Assembly (NCBI GenBank): GCA_013140395.1
Contig: JABFSY010000086.1
Coordinates: 1-12,084, forward strand
Direction of reading: 5' to 3'
Length of the DNA: 12,084 bases
Origin: Cyclobacteriaceae bacterium
GTDB taxonomy: Bacteria > Bacteroidota > Bacteroidia > Cytophagales > Cyclobacteriaceae
Positions 1 through 7,587 of the stretch are shown here, in pieces. Positions within the stretch are counted from its first letter, which is position 1. The number at the start of each line of letters is the position of its first letter. A model generated the notes under the pieces. The model saw nothing but the letters and a program-made list of their open reading frames with translations. It was not told the origin of the DNA and made no database searches. The translations under genes were made by a program, and so were the position numbers.

Positions 1-1
1 T

Positions 2-238
2 GTGTTCGAGGAGTTTAACAATCAGGTGAAGCAAAGGAAAGATCGTGATATCTACCAATTGGGTATTGAATTCATTAATAAGTGTTCTGATGAAAAGAAG
101 CTCGATGCATTTGTCCATTTGTATAAAATGTCGGAGGCAGATGGAACCGTTCATGTAAAAGAGGTCAGGCTTTTATTGTACTCTATCAAACAAGCCTCTA
201 TAGAGTTTAGTGACGTGGTCGCACGCGCGACAAAGTAA
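2..238 (+). CDS. TerB-like domain protein, 3' end only
   Basis: The 78 visible residues are mostly helical and contain the pattern L-x-A-F-V-H-L-Y-K-M-S-E-A-D-G-T-V around residues 34-50, followed by a conserved Glu at about 54. This AxADGxVxxxE pattern is typical of TerB-like domains (tellurite-resistance TerB / DjlA N-terminal superfamily), small all-helical domains that can bind metal through acidic residues. The frame could begin at the GTG at position 2, but it is open to the window edge, so the true start is probably upstream and this is a C-terminal fragment. There is no signal peptide in the visible part, so a cytoplasmic protein is likely. The stop lies 46 bases before the next gene, which could be co-transcribed. 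The family call rests on a short motif and its exact role is unknown. Confidence 0.55.
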   Translation: MFEEFNNQVKQRKDRDIYQLGIEFINKCSDEKKLDAFVHLYKMSEADGTVHVKEVRLLLYSIKQASIEFSDVVARATK

Positions 239-245
239 TAGCGCA

Positions 246-262
246 CGATTTTCTAAAAATCG
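246..262. terminator. Short AT-rich hairpin between genes
   Basis: A perfect 7-base inverted repeat (CGATTTT, loop CTA, AAAATCG) lies in the 46-base gap between the TerB-like gene and the HEAT-cyclophilin gene. It could be a weak terminator or an mRNA-processing hairpin. The stem has only two G-C pairs and no T-run follows it directly, so intrinsic termination is doubtful. Confidence 0.25.
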
Positions 263-284
263 ATAGTCAAGTTTTCCGAGGCCG

Positions 285-2189
285 ATGAAGCTACACAGAT
301 TTCTTTTTGTTTTATCCATTGCACTGGTTATTGCAGGATGTAGCACCCATACAAACAAGTTCTCAGATTCTACGATTGCAGCAATCGCTGATTTTCAAGA
401 CCACCGGCAAACGGATAGTTTAGTTAATCGGTTGCTTAACATGAATTCCATTTATCGAATCGAAGCCGCCAAGGCACTAGCCTCCGTACAGGATTCTACA
501 GCCTCCTTGCAGTTGGGCACGATGCTTTTGGAAGACCAGATTACAGATGCACGAGCTGCAGCAGCGTTTGCTCTTGGGCAAACAAGTGGCACAGCTTCGG
601 TAAATGCACTCATTCCTGCTCTAGAAGATAGCAACTCAGCAGTAGTTGCAGAGGCGTTGGAAGCGCTCGGCAAAACGATCCAGCCTCATGATCTAACATT
701 GTTGACTCAGTATAAGTCGAAAGACACTACTCAGCAAGCCGGCCAGGCATGGGGATTTTATTGGGTAGGTCTTCGCGGTTTGTCAAATGATAAAATTGTT
801 TCCAAGCAACTGGAATTTCTCAAGCCAAGTTATTCGTTGCAAACCCGGCTGGCGGCAGCACACTTTTTCAATCGAGGAACAAAAATTAACGTTGGAGCTG
901 GCGATGAACTAATAGAAGCCGCAACAAATGATCCATCTGCTTATGTGCGAATGGCTGCTTCTGCTGGGTTGCGAAAATTGGATTCAACAAAATGTATTCC
1001 GGCATTACTTTCAATTTTAGAAAGAGAAACAGACTATCGCGTCCGGGTAAGTGCTGTGCGATCGTTGACCAATTGGTCGAACGACCAAACCTTCTCTGGA
1101 ATTATTGCTGCTTTGAACGATAAAAGCGAACATGTGGGAATAGCCGCGGCAGAATCAATAAAGCCGATACCTGCATTTGGACCCGCGTTGCAGGAGGTCG
1201 CAGAGTCAACAAAAAGCAACCGAATTAAAACGAACCTTTACAAAACACTACTGAGAATTCATCCTGATAGTTTGCTCGTAAAGAAAATAATTGCTTCCTA
1301 CCAAGCTTCAACGAATGATTATGAAAGGGCTGCCCTAATTGGTGCTTTAGCAAATAGTCCAGCATCCTATCAGTTCATTGCGGACGAGCTTCTGCGAGCA
1401 ACTTCCTTGGTCGTTAAAACAAATGCAGCACAGACATTGGTGATGGTTAGTAAGAACAGAAATTTTGACCAGAAGTCGAAGGCAACCCTTCTTGGCATTT
1501 ATAGAGATGCCATATTAGGCGGAGATCCAGGAGTAATTGCAATTATTACCGCTGCTTTAGTCGACCCAACATCGGATTACAAGAACATGGGTGTTGATTT
1601 TGGCTTTTTAAAGGAGGCAAAAAACAAATTAATGTTGCCCAAAGATATTGAAGCACTTCAGCCCCTCGAGGAGGCCATTGCTTATTTTGAAGGCAAGGAT
1701 AAACCCAAAGCTCCGCTAAATCAGTTTAATCATCCTATTGATTGGAAGTTAGTGAAAACGATTAAAAAAAATCAGCGTGTAAAAATAGAAACAACCAAAG
1801 GAGCTATTGTACTTATACTATTGGTAGACGAGGCACCCGGCTCGGTTGCTAATTTTGTTGATTTAGTTTCAAAAAAGTATTTTAACGATAAATTTTTTCA
1901 TCGCGTGGTGCCCAATTTTGTTATCCAAACTGGTTGCAACCGCGGAGATGGATTTGGTAGTGAGGACTATTCCATTCGATCTGAGTTTTCTACCAGACTA
2001 TACAAAGAAGGCTCCGTGGGTATGGCGTCTGCTGGCAAAGACACGGAAGGAACACAATGGTTCATCACACATTCGGCAACCCCTCACCTAAATGGACGCT
2101 ACACCATCTTTGCTGAAGTGGCGGAGGGAATGGAGGTCGTTCATGCCATTCAGGTCGGAGACAAGATCAAGACAGTTTCCTTGTTATAA
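285..2189 (+). CDS. HEAT-repeat / cyclophilin-type peptidyl-prolyl isomerase fusion lipoprotein
   Basis: This 634-residue protein begins with a lipoprotein signal (hydrophobic residues 6-17, lipobox V-I-A-G-C, lipidated Cys19), so it should be anchored in the cell envelope. Residues about 50-430 are a helical solenoid of HEAT-like repeats; clear units lie near 56-130 and 215-290, each with the A-A-x-A-L or R-x-x-A-A pattern. Residues about 497-634 form a cyclophilin domain: F-F-H-R-V-V-P-N-F-V-I-Q gives the active-site Arg540, Phe545 and Gln548, and M580-A-S-A583 and Q591-W-F593 match the rest of the pocket. The position of human CypA Trp121 is His601 and that of His126 is Tyr606; the Tyr is common in bacterial enzymes. 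It probably assists folding of exported proteins, with the HEAT part as a binding scaffold (inference). Only 8 bases separate it from the next lipoprotein gene. Confidence 0.9.
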   Translation: MKLHRFLFVLSIALVIAGCSTHTNKFSDSTIAAIADFQDHRQTDSLVNRLLNMNSIYRIEAAKALASVQDSTASLQLGTMLLEDQITDARAAAAFALGQTSGTASVNALIPALEDSNSAVVAEALEALGKTIQPHDLTLLTQYKSKDTTQQAGQAWGFYWVGLRGLSNDKIVSKQLEFLKPSYSLQTRLAAAHFFNRGTKINVGAGDELIEAATNDPSAYVRMAASAGLRKLDSTKCIPALLSILERETDYRVRVSAVRSLTNWSNDQTFSGIIAALNDKSEHVGIAAAESIKPIPAFGPALQEVAESTKSNRIKTNLYKTLLRIHPDSLLVKKIIASYQASTNDYERAALIGALANSPASYQFIADELLRATSLVVKTNAAQTLVMVSKNRNFDQKSKATLLGIYRDAILGGDPGVIAIITAALVDPTSDYKNMGVDFGFLKEAKNKLMLPKDIEALQPLEEAIAYFEGKDKPKAPLNQFNHPIDWKLVKTIKKNQRVKIETTKGAIVLILLVDEAPGSVANFVDLVSKKYFNDKFFHRVVPNFVIQTGCNRGDGFGSEDYSIRSEFSTRLYKEGSVGMASAGKDTEGTQWFITHSATPHLNGRYTIFAEVAEGMEVVHAIQVGDKIKTVSLL

Positions 2190-2197
2190 ATTAATCC

Positions 2198-3073
2198 ATG
2201 ATTCGTTTTAAAATCTATTTTGCGCTAATCGCGCTCATTTTCTTTTCAAACTGCAGTAAAGGGAAAAAAAGTGATTCTTCGTTGTTTGAAAAAGGTGTAT
2301 CATTTGGACAAGTAGAAGACCGACTTCACGAGGCTTCAGGTTTGGTGGAGAGCGTTGCTAACCCAAAATACCTATGGACGCTGAACGATAGTGGCAATCC
2401 TGCAGAAGTATTCCTGATAGATCAAACGGCAAAAACAAAATTGGTTTGTAAACTAGCAGGAATCAATAATAGGGATTTTGAAGATATTGCCATTGGTGCA
2501 GGCCCCGATTCAACCAAGAATTATGTTTATGTCGCTGACATTGGTGATAATCTGGCGCGATATAAAGTCAAACTTATTTACCGGTTTGTAGAGCCAACTA
2601 TTGAAGCCGAAAAGGAAATTATTATTTCAACCTTTGACACACTTCAGATAACGCTACCAGATGGTGTGCGCGATTCGGAAACGCTGATGCTTGAACCAGG
2701 CTCCAACGACATGTATATTGTTTCAAAACTTGAAGATTCTGTAAGAGTCTACCGGTTGGAGTATCCGTTCAGTAATCAAGTAATGGTACCCAATCATGTA
2801 GCGACTATTCCTTATTACAAGATTGTCGCTGGGAGCTTTTCAACCACCGGGACGGAAGTGCTTTTGAAAGACTACGACAACATTTACTACTGGAACAACG
2901 AAGCGCGGCTACCATTAGCTAAGTTGCTTCTACAGAAGCCTACCATTCTTCTTTATGAACGCGAAAAGCAAGGCGAGTCAATTGCGTGGGCGCGCGATGG
3001 GTCGGGATACTATACGCTAAGTGAAAAGGTAGACGGAAAAACGGGCAGGCTTTTATTTTATAAGCGCAGATAA
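2198..3073 (+). CDS. Putative beta-propeller lipoprotein, function unknown
   Basis: The 291-residue protein starts with a signal peptide ending F-F-S-N-C (Cys19), so it is probably a lipoprotein. The Asn just before the Cys is less usual than Gly or Ala. The mature part is rich in beta-strand patterns with evenly spaced motifs: E45-A-S-G-L, W60-T-L-N-D-S-G, N91-R-D-F-E-D-I-A, Y111-V-A-D-I-G-D-N, D159-S-E-T-L and E260-S-I-A-W. These Asp/Glu-rich turns recall the blades of a propeller with central acidic residues, as in phytase-like or SMP-30-like folds, and similar proteins occur in Bacteroidota without a known function. I cannot name an enzymatic activity. It follows the HEAT-cyclophilin gene by 8 bases, and its TAA directly touches the stop of the convergent gene. 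Confidence 0.75.
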   Translation: MIRFKIYFALIALIFFSNCSKGKKSDSSLFEKGVSFGQVEDRLHEASGLVESVANPKYLWTLNDSGNPAEVFLIDQTAKTKLVCKLAGINNRDFEDIAIGAGPDSTKNYVYVADIGDNLARYKVKLIYRFVEPTIEAEKEIIISTFDTLQITLPDGVRDSETLMLEPGSNDMYIVSKLEDSVRVYRLEYPFSNQVMVPNHVATIPYYKIVAGSFSTTGTEVLLKDYDNIYYWNNEARLPLAKLLLQKPTILLYEREKQGESIAWARDGSGYYTLSEKVDGKTGRLLFYKRR

Positions 3074-4033
3074 CTACGCTTGCCTGGCCATTAGGTCCTG
3101 AGTAAAATCTACGAGGAAAGAATTGTTTGGACGTATCTCCTTTAATCGGTCAAAACCTTTTTCAAAGTATTGATTAACTTTTATTTCTGTCAATTCGGCT
3201 ATGTCCAGCGCATCATAGATTCCCGTAATGGCCGCCACTTTCTTTTTTGGATTAAACTTCTTTGCATTCAGCCATTCTTTTAATTCTTTTTGCTGCTTGC
3301 TCTTTGCCTTTTCCAATGCCTTGATCAATAAAAAAGTTTTCTTATTGGAGATGATATCTCCACCCACCTGTTTTCCAAATTTTTTCTGATCGGCATACAC
3401 ATCCAGCAAATCATCCTTCAACTGAAATCCGATTCCGATGTTCACACCAAATTCGCGCAAGGCTATTTGATCTGCCTTTGGAGCGTCTGCCAGGATGGCC
3501 CCAAGTTCTAAACTGAAGCCAAGGAGTACAGCCGTTTTCAGGCGAATCATTTCGATGTACTGCGCTTCTGTTACTTTTGTCTTTGACTCGAACTCCATAT
3601 CCCATTGCTGACCCTCGCACACTTCCGCGGCACATTGATTAAATGCCCGTAGTACTTGATTCAGTTTAGGTCCCTCAAGTGATAAGAACATATCGTACAC
3701 GCGCACTAGCATCACATCTCCCGAAAGGATGGCTGTGTTCACATTCCACTTTTCGTGAACCGTTGCTTTTCCCCTTCTCAAAGGAGCTTTATCCATGATG
3801 TCATCATGCATTAACGTAAAATTGTGAAAGGCTTCTACCGCGGCCGCGTAGGATACAATTTTCTCCGCATCTTTTTTATAAATAGAATAAGACAACATCA
3901 CCAACATGGGGCGGAGCCTCTTACCCCCCAATTTCATTAGGTAACGTATTGGCTCGTAAAGTGATTTTGGCTGAGAGCCGAATGAGTGACAGCTGATTTC
4001 AGATTCGATGAGATTTTTGTAATGGGCGAGCAT
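3074..4033 (-). CDS. Short-chain polyprenyl diphosphate synthase (FPP/GGPP synthase type)
   Basis: The 319-residue protein has all hallmarks of trans-isoprenyl diphosphate synthases, which condense isopentenyl diphosphate with an allylic diphosphate. G36-G-K-R-L-R-P binds diphosphate; the first Asp-rich motif is D77-D-I-M-D81 followed by R-R-G-K; G141-Q lies mid-protein; and the second Asp-rich motif is D207-D-L-L-D211 in G-F-Q-L-K-D-D. The first motif has no two-residue insertion. Phe72 sits five residues before it, where bulky residues limit chain length in short-chain enzymes and where E. coli IspB (octaprenyl) has Ala. A C15-C20 product is therefore more likely than a quinone side chain (inference). 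It is cytoplasmic and the last gene of the minus-strand run, 30 bases after RNase R. No Shine-Dalgarno sequence precedes the ATG. I leave the symbol blank because ispA-type and crtE-type products cannot be told apart here. Confidence 0.93.
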   Translation of the reverse strand: MLAHYKNLIESEISCHSFGSQPKSLYEPIRYLMKLGGKRLRPMLVMLSYSIYKKDAEKIVSYAAAVEAFHNFTLMHDDIMDKAPLRRGKATVHEKWNVNTAILSGDVMLVRVYDMFLSLEGPKLNQVLRAFNQCAAEVCEGQQWDMEFESKTKVTEAQYIEMIRLKTAVLLGFSLELGAILADAPKADQIALREFGVNIGIGFQLKDDLLDVYADQKKFGKQVGGDIISNKKTFLLIKALEKAKSKQQKELKEWLNAKKFNPKKKVAAITGIYDALDIAELTEIKVNQYFEKGFDRLKEIRPNNSFLVDFTQDLMARQA

Positions 4034-4063
4034 TCAGAAGAAAAAATAGATTATGGCGCAATA

Positions 4064-6238
4064 TTAATCGAAGGTAGGATGGATATCAAATGTTAAATCA
4101 ATAAGGCGTCTGTCAACGTCTGTCTTTTTTATCCGCACCACAACTTTATCGCCCAGTCTATAGATTTTCTTTCTCCTTCTCCCAATTGCCCGATAGTTCT
4201 TTTCATCAAATTCATAAAAGTCATCTTTCATGTCCGACATCCGCACCATGCCTTCGCACTTTGTTTCCACAATCTCCACAAAAATTCCAAACTCCTGAAC
4301 ACCCGTTATGATACCATCGAACGGCTTGTTCTCAGCCATACTCATAAACTCGACTTGCTTGTACTTAATACTGGCACGCTCGGCATCGGCTGCCCGTTTT
4401 TCTCTTTCCGAGGAGTGAATACACTTTTCTTCAAACTCCTTTTTGTTTACAGATTTTCCGCCATCTAGATAGTGTTGCAATAGTCGATGTACCATCATGT
4501 CGGGATATCTTCTAATCGGAGAGGTGAAATGCGTATAATGTTCAAAAGCCAACCCGAAATGTTGTTTTGCCTCTGTCGTATATTTGGCTTTTGCCATGGC
4601 ACGAACGGCTAATGACTGCAACACGTTTTGCTCTGGCTTTCCTTCAATGTCGTCCATCAATTTGTTTAACGAACGAGACACGGTGGCTTCTTCTATTTGT
4701 AGCGTATGACCGAACTGCTTGGCGAATATGGCAAAGTCTGCAACCTTCTCAGGGTTGGGATAGTCATGCGTCCGGTAAACGAACGTATTTTTCTCTTCAC
4801 CCTTTTTCATTTTAAAAATGTAGGTAGCTACCGAGCGGTTCGCGAGTAGCATGAACTCTTCAATCAATTTGTGTGCTTCTTTTCGAACTTTTGGGACTAC
4901 CATCAAAGGTTTCCCCTGGGCATCGAGTTTAAACTTGACCTCAGTGGTTTCAAAATTTACTGCACCCTTTTTGAATCTTTCTTTTCTGAGAATTTCGTGC
5001 AAACCATTTAGGATTTTCAATTCTTCGGCAAAGGTACCGGTTCCACTTTCGATCACTTCTTGTGCTTGCTCGTAGGTAAAACGATGATCGGAGTGAATAA
5101 TCGTTCTTCCAAACCATTCCTGATGGATTTTTCCTTTTGCGTCCATTTCAAAAACGGCTGCAAAAGTAAGCTTATCTTCATGCGGACGAAGTGAGCACAG
5201 AGCATTCGATAAACGTTCAGGCAGCATGGGCACCGTTCTATCGACCAGATAAACCGAAGTAGCCCGATCAAACGCATCGTTATCTAAGTCATTACCCGGG
5301 CGAACATAGTGCGTGACATCTGCAATATGTACACCTATTTCAAAATTTCCGTTGGGCAATGTTTTGAATGAAATAGCATCATCAAAATCCTTCGCATCTT
5401 CCGGATCGATGGTGAATGTGAGTACTTCTCTAAAATCCTTTCGTTTCTTTACTTCTTCATTCGTAATGCCCTCTTGTATTTTTTCTGATTCTTTCAGCAC
5501 GTTTTCAGGAAAGCGAAAAGGCAAATCAAACTCTGCCATGATAGAATGAATCTCAGCATTGTTTTCGCCTGTTTTGCCTAATATCTCGATCACTTTACCC
5601 TCGGCAGCTTTGTCGCCTTCAGCCCATTTTGTCACCTCAAATAGAACTTTGTCATTGGTTTTGGCACCGTTCAGGTTTTCGGGATAGACAAAAAAATCAC
5701 TGTAGATCTTCTTGAAGTCGGGCACAATAAACCCGAAACTTTTAGAAATTTCCATGCGCCCCACAAATCGTTGGCGGCCGCGTTTGAGTACTTCTGTTAC
5801 CTTTCCTTCCGGACTGGCACCATTTTTCTTTCCAAGCAATGCAACACTAACTGTATCGCCATGTAAAGCAGAGCCGAGGTCCCTCGATTGGACATAAACA
5901 TCTTTTGATCCCTCCTCACCTGTTGATATGTAAGCAAATCGAGGATTGACATGATCTACAATGCCCACTATGCTCTTACTTGATTTGCCTGACTGAACTG
6001 CCTTGTAGCTTCCGTTAGTTGTTTGCTCAATCTTGCCCTCCTTGCGGAGCGCCTCAAGTAGATTGTATAAATCTTCAATAAATGCTTTTTTCTTAACCTG
6101 AAGTTTTTTTGCTATTTGCTCAGCGCTGTAGGTCTTTCCTGATGCTTCGCTAAATAAAGAAAGGAGAGAACCATAAAGGCCACTCTTTTCTTTTTTGTTT
6201 TTAGTTTCTTTTTTCTCTTTAAATTTCTTTTTACTCAT
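4064..6238 (-). CDS. rnr: Ribonuclease R (RNase II/RNB family 3'-5' exoribonuclease)
   Basis: RNase R degrades structured RNA processively from the 3' end in the cytoplasm. The 724 residues show the expected order: a Lys-rich N-terminus (1-20), a winged-helix domain (about 22-82), cold-shock OB domains (about 88-220), the RNB catalytic domain (about 265-590) and one S1 domain (about 640-718). The metal-binding motif T-I-D278-P-E-D-A-K-D284-F-D286-D287 supplies the four Asp that match the RNase II active site. T572-S-P-I-R-R-Y-P-D is the conserved C-terminal RNB motif with the catalytic Arg. The protein stops almost directly after S1 and lacks the long Lys-rich tail of E. coli RNase R (813 residues); the basic stretch is at the N-terminus instead. 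The ATG at 6238 is followed by a Lys-rich start, and no better start is visible. It lies 19 bases after the exonuclease gene and probably shares its transcript. Confidence 0.96.
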   Translation of the reverse strand: MSKKKFKEKKETKNKKEKSGLYGSLLSLFSEASGKTYSAEQIAKKLQVKKKAFIEDLYNLLEALRKEGKIEQTTNGSYKAVQSGKSSKSIVGIVDHVNPRFAYISTGEEGSKDVYVQSRDLGSALHGDTVSVALLGKKNGASPEGKVTEVLKRGRQRFVGRMEISKSFGFIVPDFKKIYSDFFVYPENLNGAKTNDKVLFEVTKWAEGDKAAEGKVIEILGKTGENNAEIHSIMAEFDLPFRFPENVLKESEKIQEGITNEEVKKRKDFREVLTFTIDPEDAKDFDDAISFKTLPNGNFEIGVHIADVTHYVRPGNDLDNDAFDRATSVYLVDRTVPMLPERLSNALCSLRPHEDKLTFAAVFEMDAKGKIHQEWFGRTIIHSDHRFTYEQAQEVIESGTGTFAEELKILNGLHEILRKERFKKGAVNFETTEVKFKLDAQGKPLMVVPKVRKEAHKLIEEFMLLANRSVATYIFKMKKGEEKNTFVYRTHDYPNPEKVADFAIFAKQFGHTLQIEEATVSRSLNKLMDDIEGKPEQNVLQSLAVRAMAKAKYTTEAKQHFGLAFEHYTHFTSPIRRYPDMMVHRLLQHYLDGGKSVNKKEFEEKCIHSSEREKRAADAERASIKYKQVEFMSMAENKPFDGIITGVQEFGIFVEIVETKCEGMVRMSDMKDDFYEFDEKNYRAIGRRRKKIYRLGDKVVVRIKKTDVDRRLIDLTFDIHPTFD

Positions 6239-6257
6239 AATTTCTTTGTTTCAAGCA

Positions 6258-6971
6258 TCACGCCCTGCTGATGTTTTTTTCCTCTATTAAATTCAATCCC
6301 TTCATTTTTAAGTAGAGCTGTGCAATCGCCACCACATCGCCAACACAATATTCAGCAATCTTCGCCAATGCATTTTGGCGATAATAAGCTTCATTTACCA
6401 TTGAGCCATCCATGCTGCCCTTACTTGAAGGAATGTTGAAAATCGCTGCTAGCAAATCGAGAGAAGTGTAATGTTTATAATCTCCAAATTTCCAAAGCTC
6501 CATGGTGTCTAAATGAGGTATTTCCCACGGACGCCTCCCGGCAAAATCAAGCAAAGAGGGTAACGCAATTCCATTGACAAGCATCCTTCTGCTTAAGTAG
6601 GGAAAGTCAAATTCTTTTCCATTGTGCGCACACAATTTTGTAGACCCATCCAGCTTTTCAAGCATTGTTTTGAAATCGCCCAACAATTTCTTTTCATCGT
6701 CCTCGGCAAAGTATTTTGTACGAAGCCCTAATTCCCCGGCATCATTGACAACATATTTGCCAACGGCAATCACAACGATCTTCCCAAACTCGGCATAGAT
6801 GCCCGCTTTTTCGTGGAAAAGATCTTCATCGGTTTGCTGGTCTTCACGTTTGAAAAAATTGGCCTTGCGGCCCCATTGAGTCTTTAACCGTTCACTCAGC
6901 TTGGAATAATGATCAACACAACCAACGGTTTCGATGTCCAAAAACAGTACATCTTTTAAAAGCTGATTCAT
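6258..6971 (-). CDS. DEDDy-type 3'-5' exonuclease (RNase H-like fold)
   Basis: The 237-residue protein has the three exonuclease motifs of the DnaQ-like superfamily: Exo I is F-L-D12-I-E14-T; Exo II is H116-N-G-K-E-F-D122-F-P-Y; Exo III is Y208-C-V-G-D212, the Y-x3-D spacing of the DEDDy subgroup seen in the proofreading domains of family B DNA polymerases. The four acidic residues D12, E14, D122 and D212 should bind two metal ions and remove nucleotides from 3' ends. It resembles the stand-alone predicted exonucleases related to family B polymerases; whether the substrate is DNA or RNA cannot be read from the sequence. There is no signal peptide. It lies 29 bases after the 134-residue gene and 19 bases before rnr, in a likely operon, which fits a role in nucleic-acid turnover. 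The catalytic core looks complete. Confidence 0.88.
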   Translation of the reverse strand: MNQLLKDVLFLDIETVGCVDHYSKLSERLKTQWGRKANFFKREDQQTDEDLFHEKAGIYAEFGKIVVIAVGKYVVNDAGELGLRTKYFAEDDEKKLLGDFKTMLEKLDGSTKLCAHNGKEFDFPYLSRRMLVNGIALPSLLDFAGRRPWEIPHLDTMELWKFGDYKHYTSLDLLAAIFNIPSSKGSMDGSMVNEAYYRQNALAKIAEYCVGDVVAIAQLYLKMKGLNLIEEKNISRA

Positions 6972-6987
6972 AGAAGCTACTCTTTTA

Positions 6988-6995
6988 TAAAGGTA
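6988..6995 (-). promoter_or_regulatory. Possible weak internal -7 box before the exonuclease gene
   Basis: On the minus strand the sequence reads TACCTTTA, one base from the Bacteroidota -7 consensus TAnnTTTG. It lies in the 29-base gap before the exonuclease ATG and resembles the exact box upstream of the first gene of the run. No -33 TTG is clear, so it may be chance. Confidence 0.2.
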
Positions 6996-7000
6996 TTAAT

Positions 7001-7405
7001 TTATGAATGTAAAACGCCCTCCAGCTCCAACTCTTTGATTAGACCTATGTTGACATCGCAAATAGTGTCCGGCACAAAAACAAATTTTTTGTCATAGATC
7101 TGCTTGCCCACATAGTAGCTAACCCAGTATTCGTTGTTTAGGTGAAAAACAGAAGGGTCAATGGGCTCGATGACTGCCGTGCTTTGTGCGGGCACCATAT
7201 CTAGAAAATGGCGCAGCGTAGAGGTTCGCTGCGTTTCGCCATTTTTTTCGCCATACCCTTTGCTTGCCACCAATGTGTTTTCGATCGGAAATGGGTTATT
7301 GTTGATGAGATACACTTTCCATTCGTAGTGATCCAGCAGGTTTTTTTCTCGGGCAATGGCCAGTGTTACATTTTCCACTCGTGGTATCTCAATATCTTTC
7401 TTCAT
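7001..7405 (-). CDS. Conserved protein of unknown function (Bacteroidota type)
   Basis: The 134-residue soluble protein has no signal peptide or membrane segment. Its pattern looks like a small beta-sandwich: Y27-E-W-K-V-Y-L-I-N-N, then K49-G-Y-G-E-K-N-G-E, S62-T-L-R-H-F, V86-F-H-L-N-N-E-Y-W and Y104-D-K-K-F-V-F-V-P. I recognise this as a type of protein common in Bacteroidota and usually left unnamed, but I cannot assign a role. The Y-E-W-x-V-Y-L-x-N start followed by a variable turn suggests a protein-interaction or ligand-binding domain rather than an enzyme (inference). It is the first gene of the minus-strand run and has an exact TAnnTTTG box just upstream, so it probably opens the transcript for the exonuclease, RNase R and prenyl synthase genes. 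The ATG at 7405 gives the sensible N-terminus M-K-K-D-I. Confidence 0.75.
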   Translation of the reverse strand: MKKDIEIPRVENVTLAIAREKNLLDHYEWKVYLINNNPFPIENTLVASKGYGEKNGETQRTSTLRHFLDMVPAQSTAVIEPIDPSVFHLNNEYWVSYYVGKQIYDKKFVFVPDTICDVNIGLIKELELEGVLHS

Positions 7406-7425
7406 GTTGATGATTTCGAATACAG

Positions 7426-7433
7426 CAAAGGTA
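7426..7433 (-). promoter_or_regulatory. Bacteroidota-type -7 promoter box for the minus-strand operon
   Basis: On the minus strand the bases read TACCTTTG, an exact match to the TAnnTTTG -7 element used by the primary sigma factor of Bacteroidota. It lies 20 bases upstream of the ATG at 7405, which predicts a 5' leader of only about 10-15 bases. The matching -33 TTG is not clear at the expected distance, so the call rests on one element and its position. Confidence 0.45.
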
Positions 7434-7529
7434 AATTCAATTTATTTCATAATTGCTCTTTTAGCGCGGTGCCTATTGTCGATGAGAGGATTGAAGATAA
7501 ACACCAGAATAAAAAACGGCAATTCAGAC

Positions 7530-7537
7530 AAGGAGGT
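7530..7537 (+). promoter_or_regulatory. Shine-Dalgarno-like AAGGAGGT without a well-placed start
   Basis: The octamer AAGGAGGT is a full match to the anti-Shine-Dalgarno sequence of 16S rRNA. No ATG or GTG follows at 5-12 bases. The TTG at 7556 is about 19 bases beyond the GGAGG core, which is too far. It could be a chance match or a remnant. Confidence 0.15.
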
Positions 7538-7555
7538 CTTTAAGATTCAAAAAAG

Positions 7556-7587
7556 TTGAATTCAGATGGCGAAGTGGAACTAATTTG
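7556..7587 (+). promoter_or_regulatory. Candidate promoter of the LolA-like lipoprotein gene
   Basis: TTG at 7556-7558 is followed after 22 bases by TAATTTG at 7581-7587. This resembles the Bacteroidota pair TTG / TAnnTTTG, but the -7 element is one base short between TA and TTTG. Transcription would start near 7594, upstream of every plausible start codon of the lipoprotein gene. Confidence 0.25.

Noticed and set aside
4567..5549. Several plus-strand open frames inside the RNase R gene
   Set aside because: They are antisense shadows of a gene whose every domain is recognisable; their sequences are Ser/Phe/Leu-rich and have no motif.
7208..7559. Two overlapping plus-strand open frames across the start of the 134-residue gene
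   Set aside because: They run opposite to a gene with clear conserved motifs, show low-complexity hydrophobic sequence typical of antisense frames, and match no family pattern.
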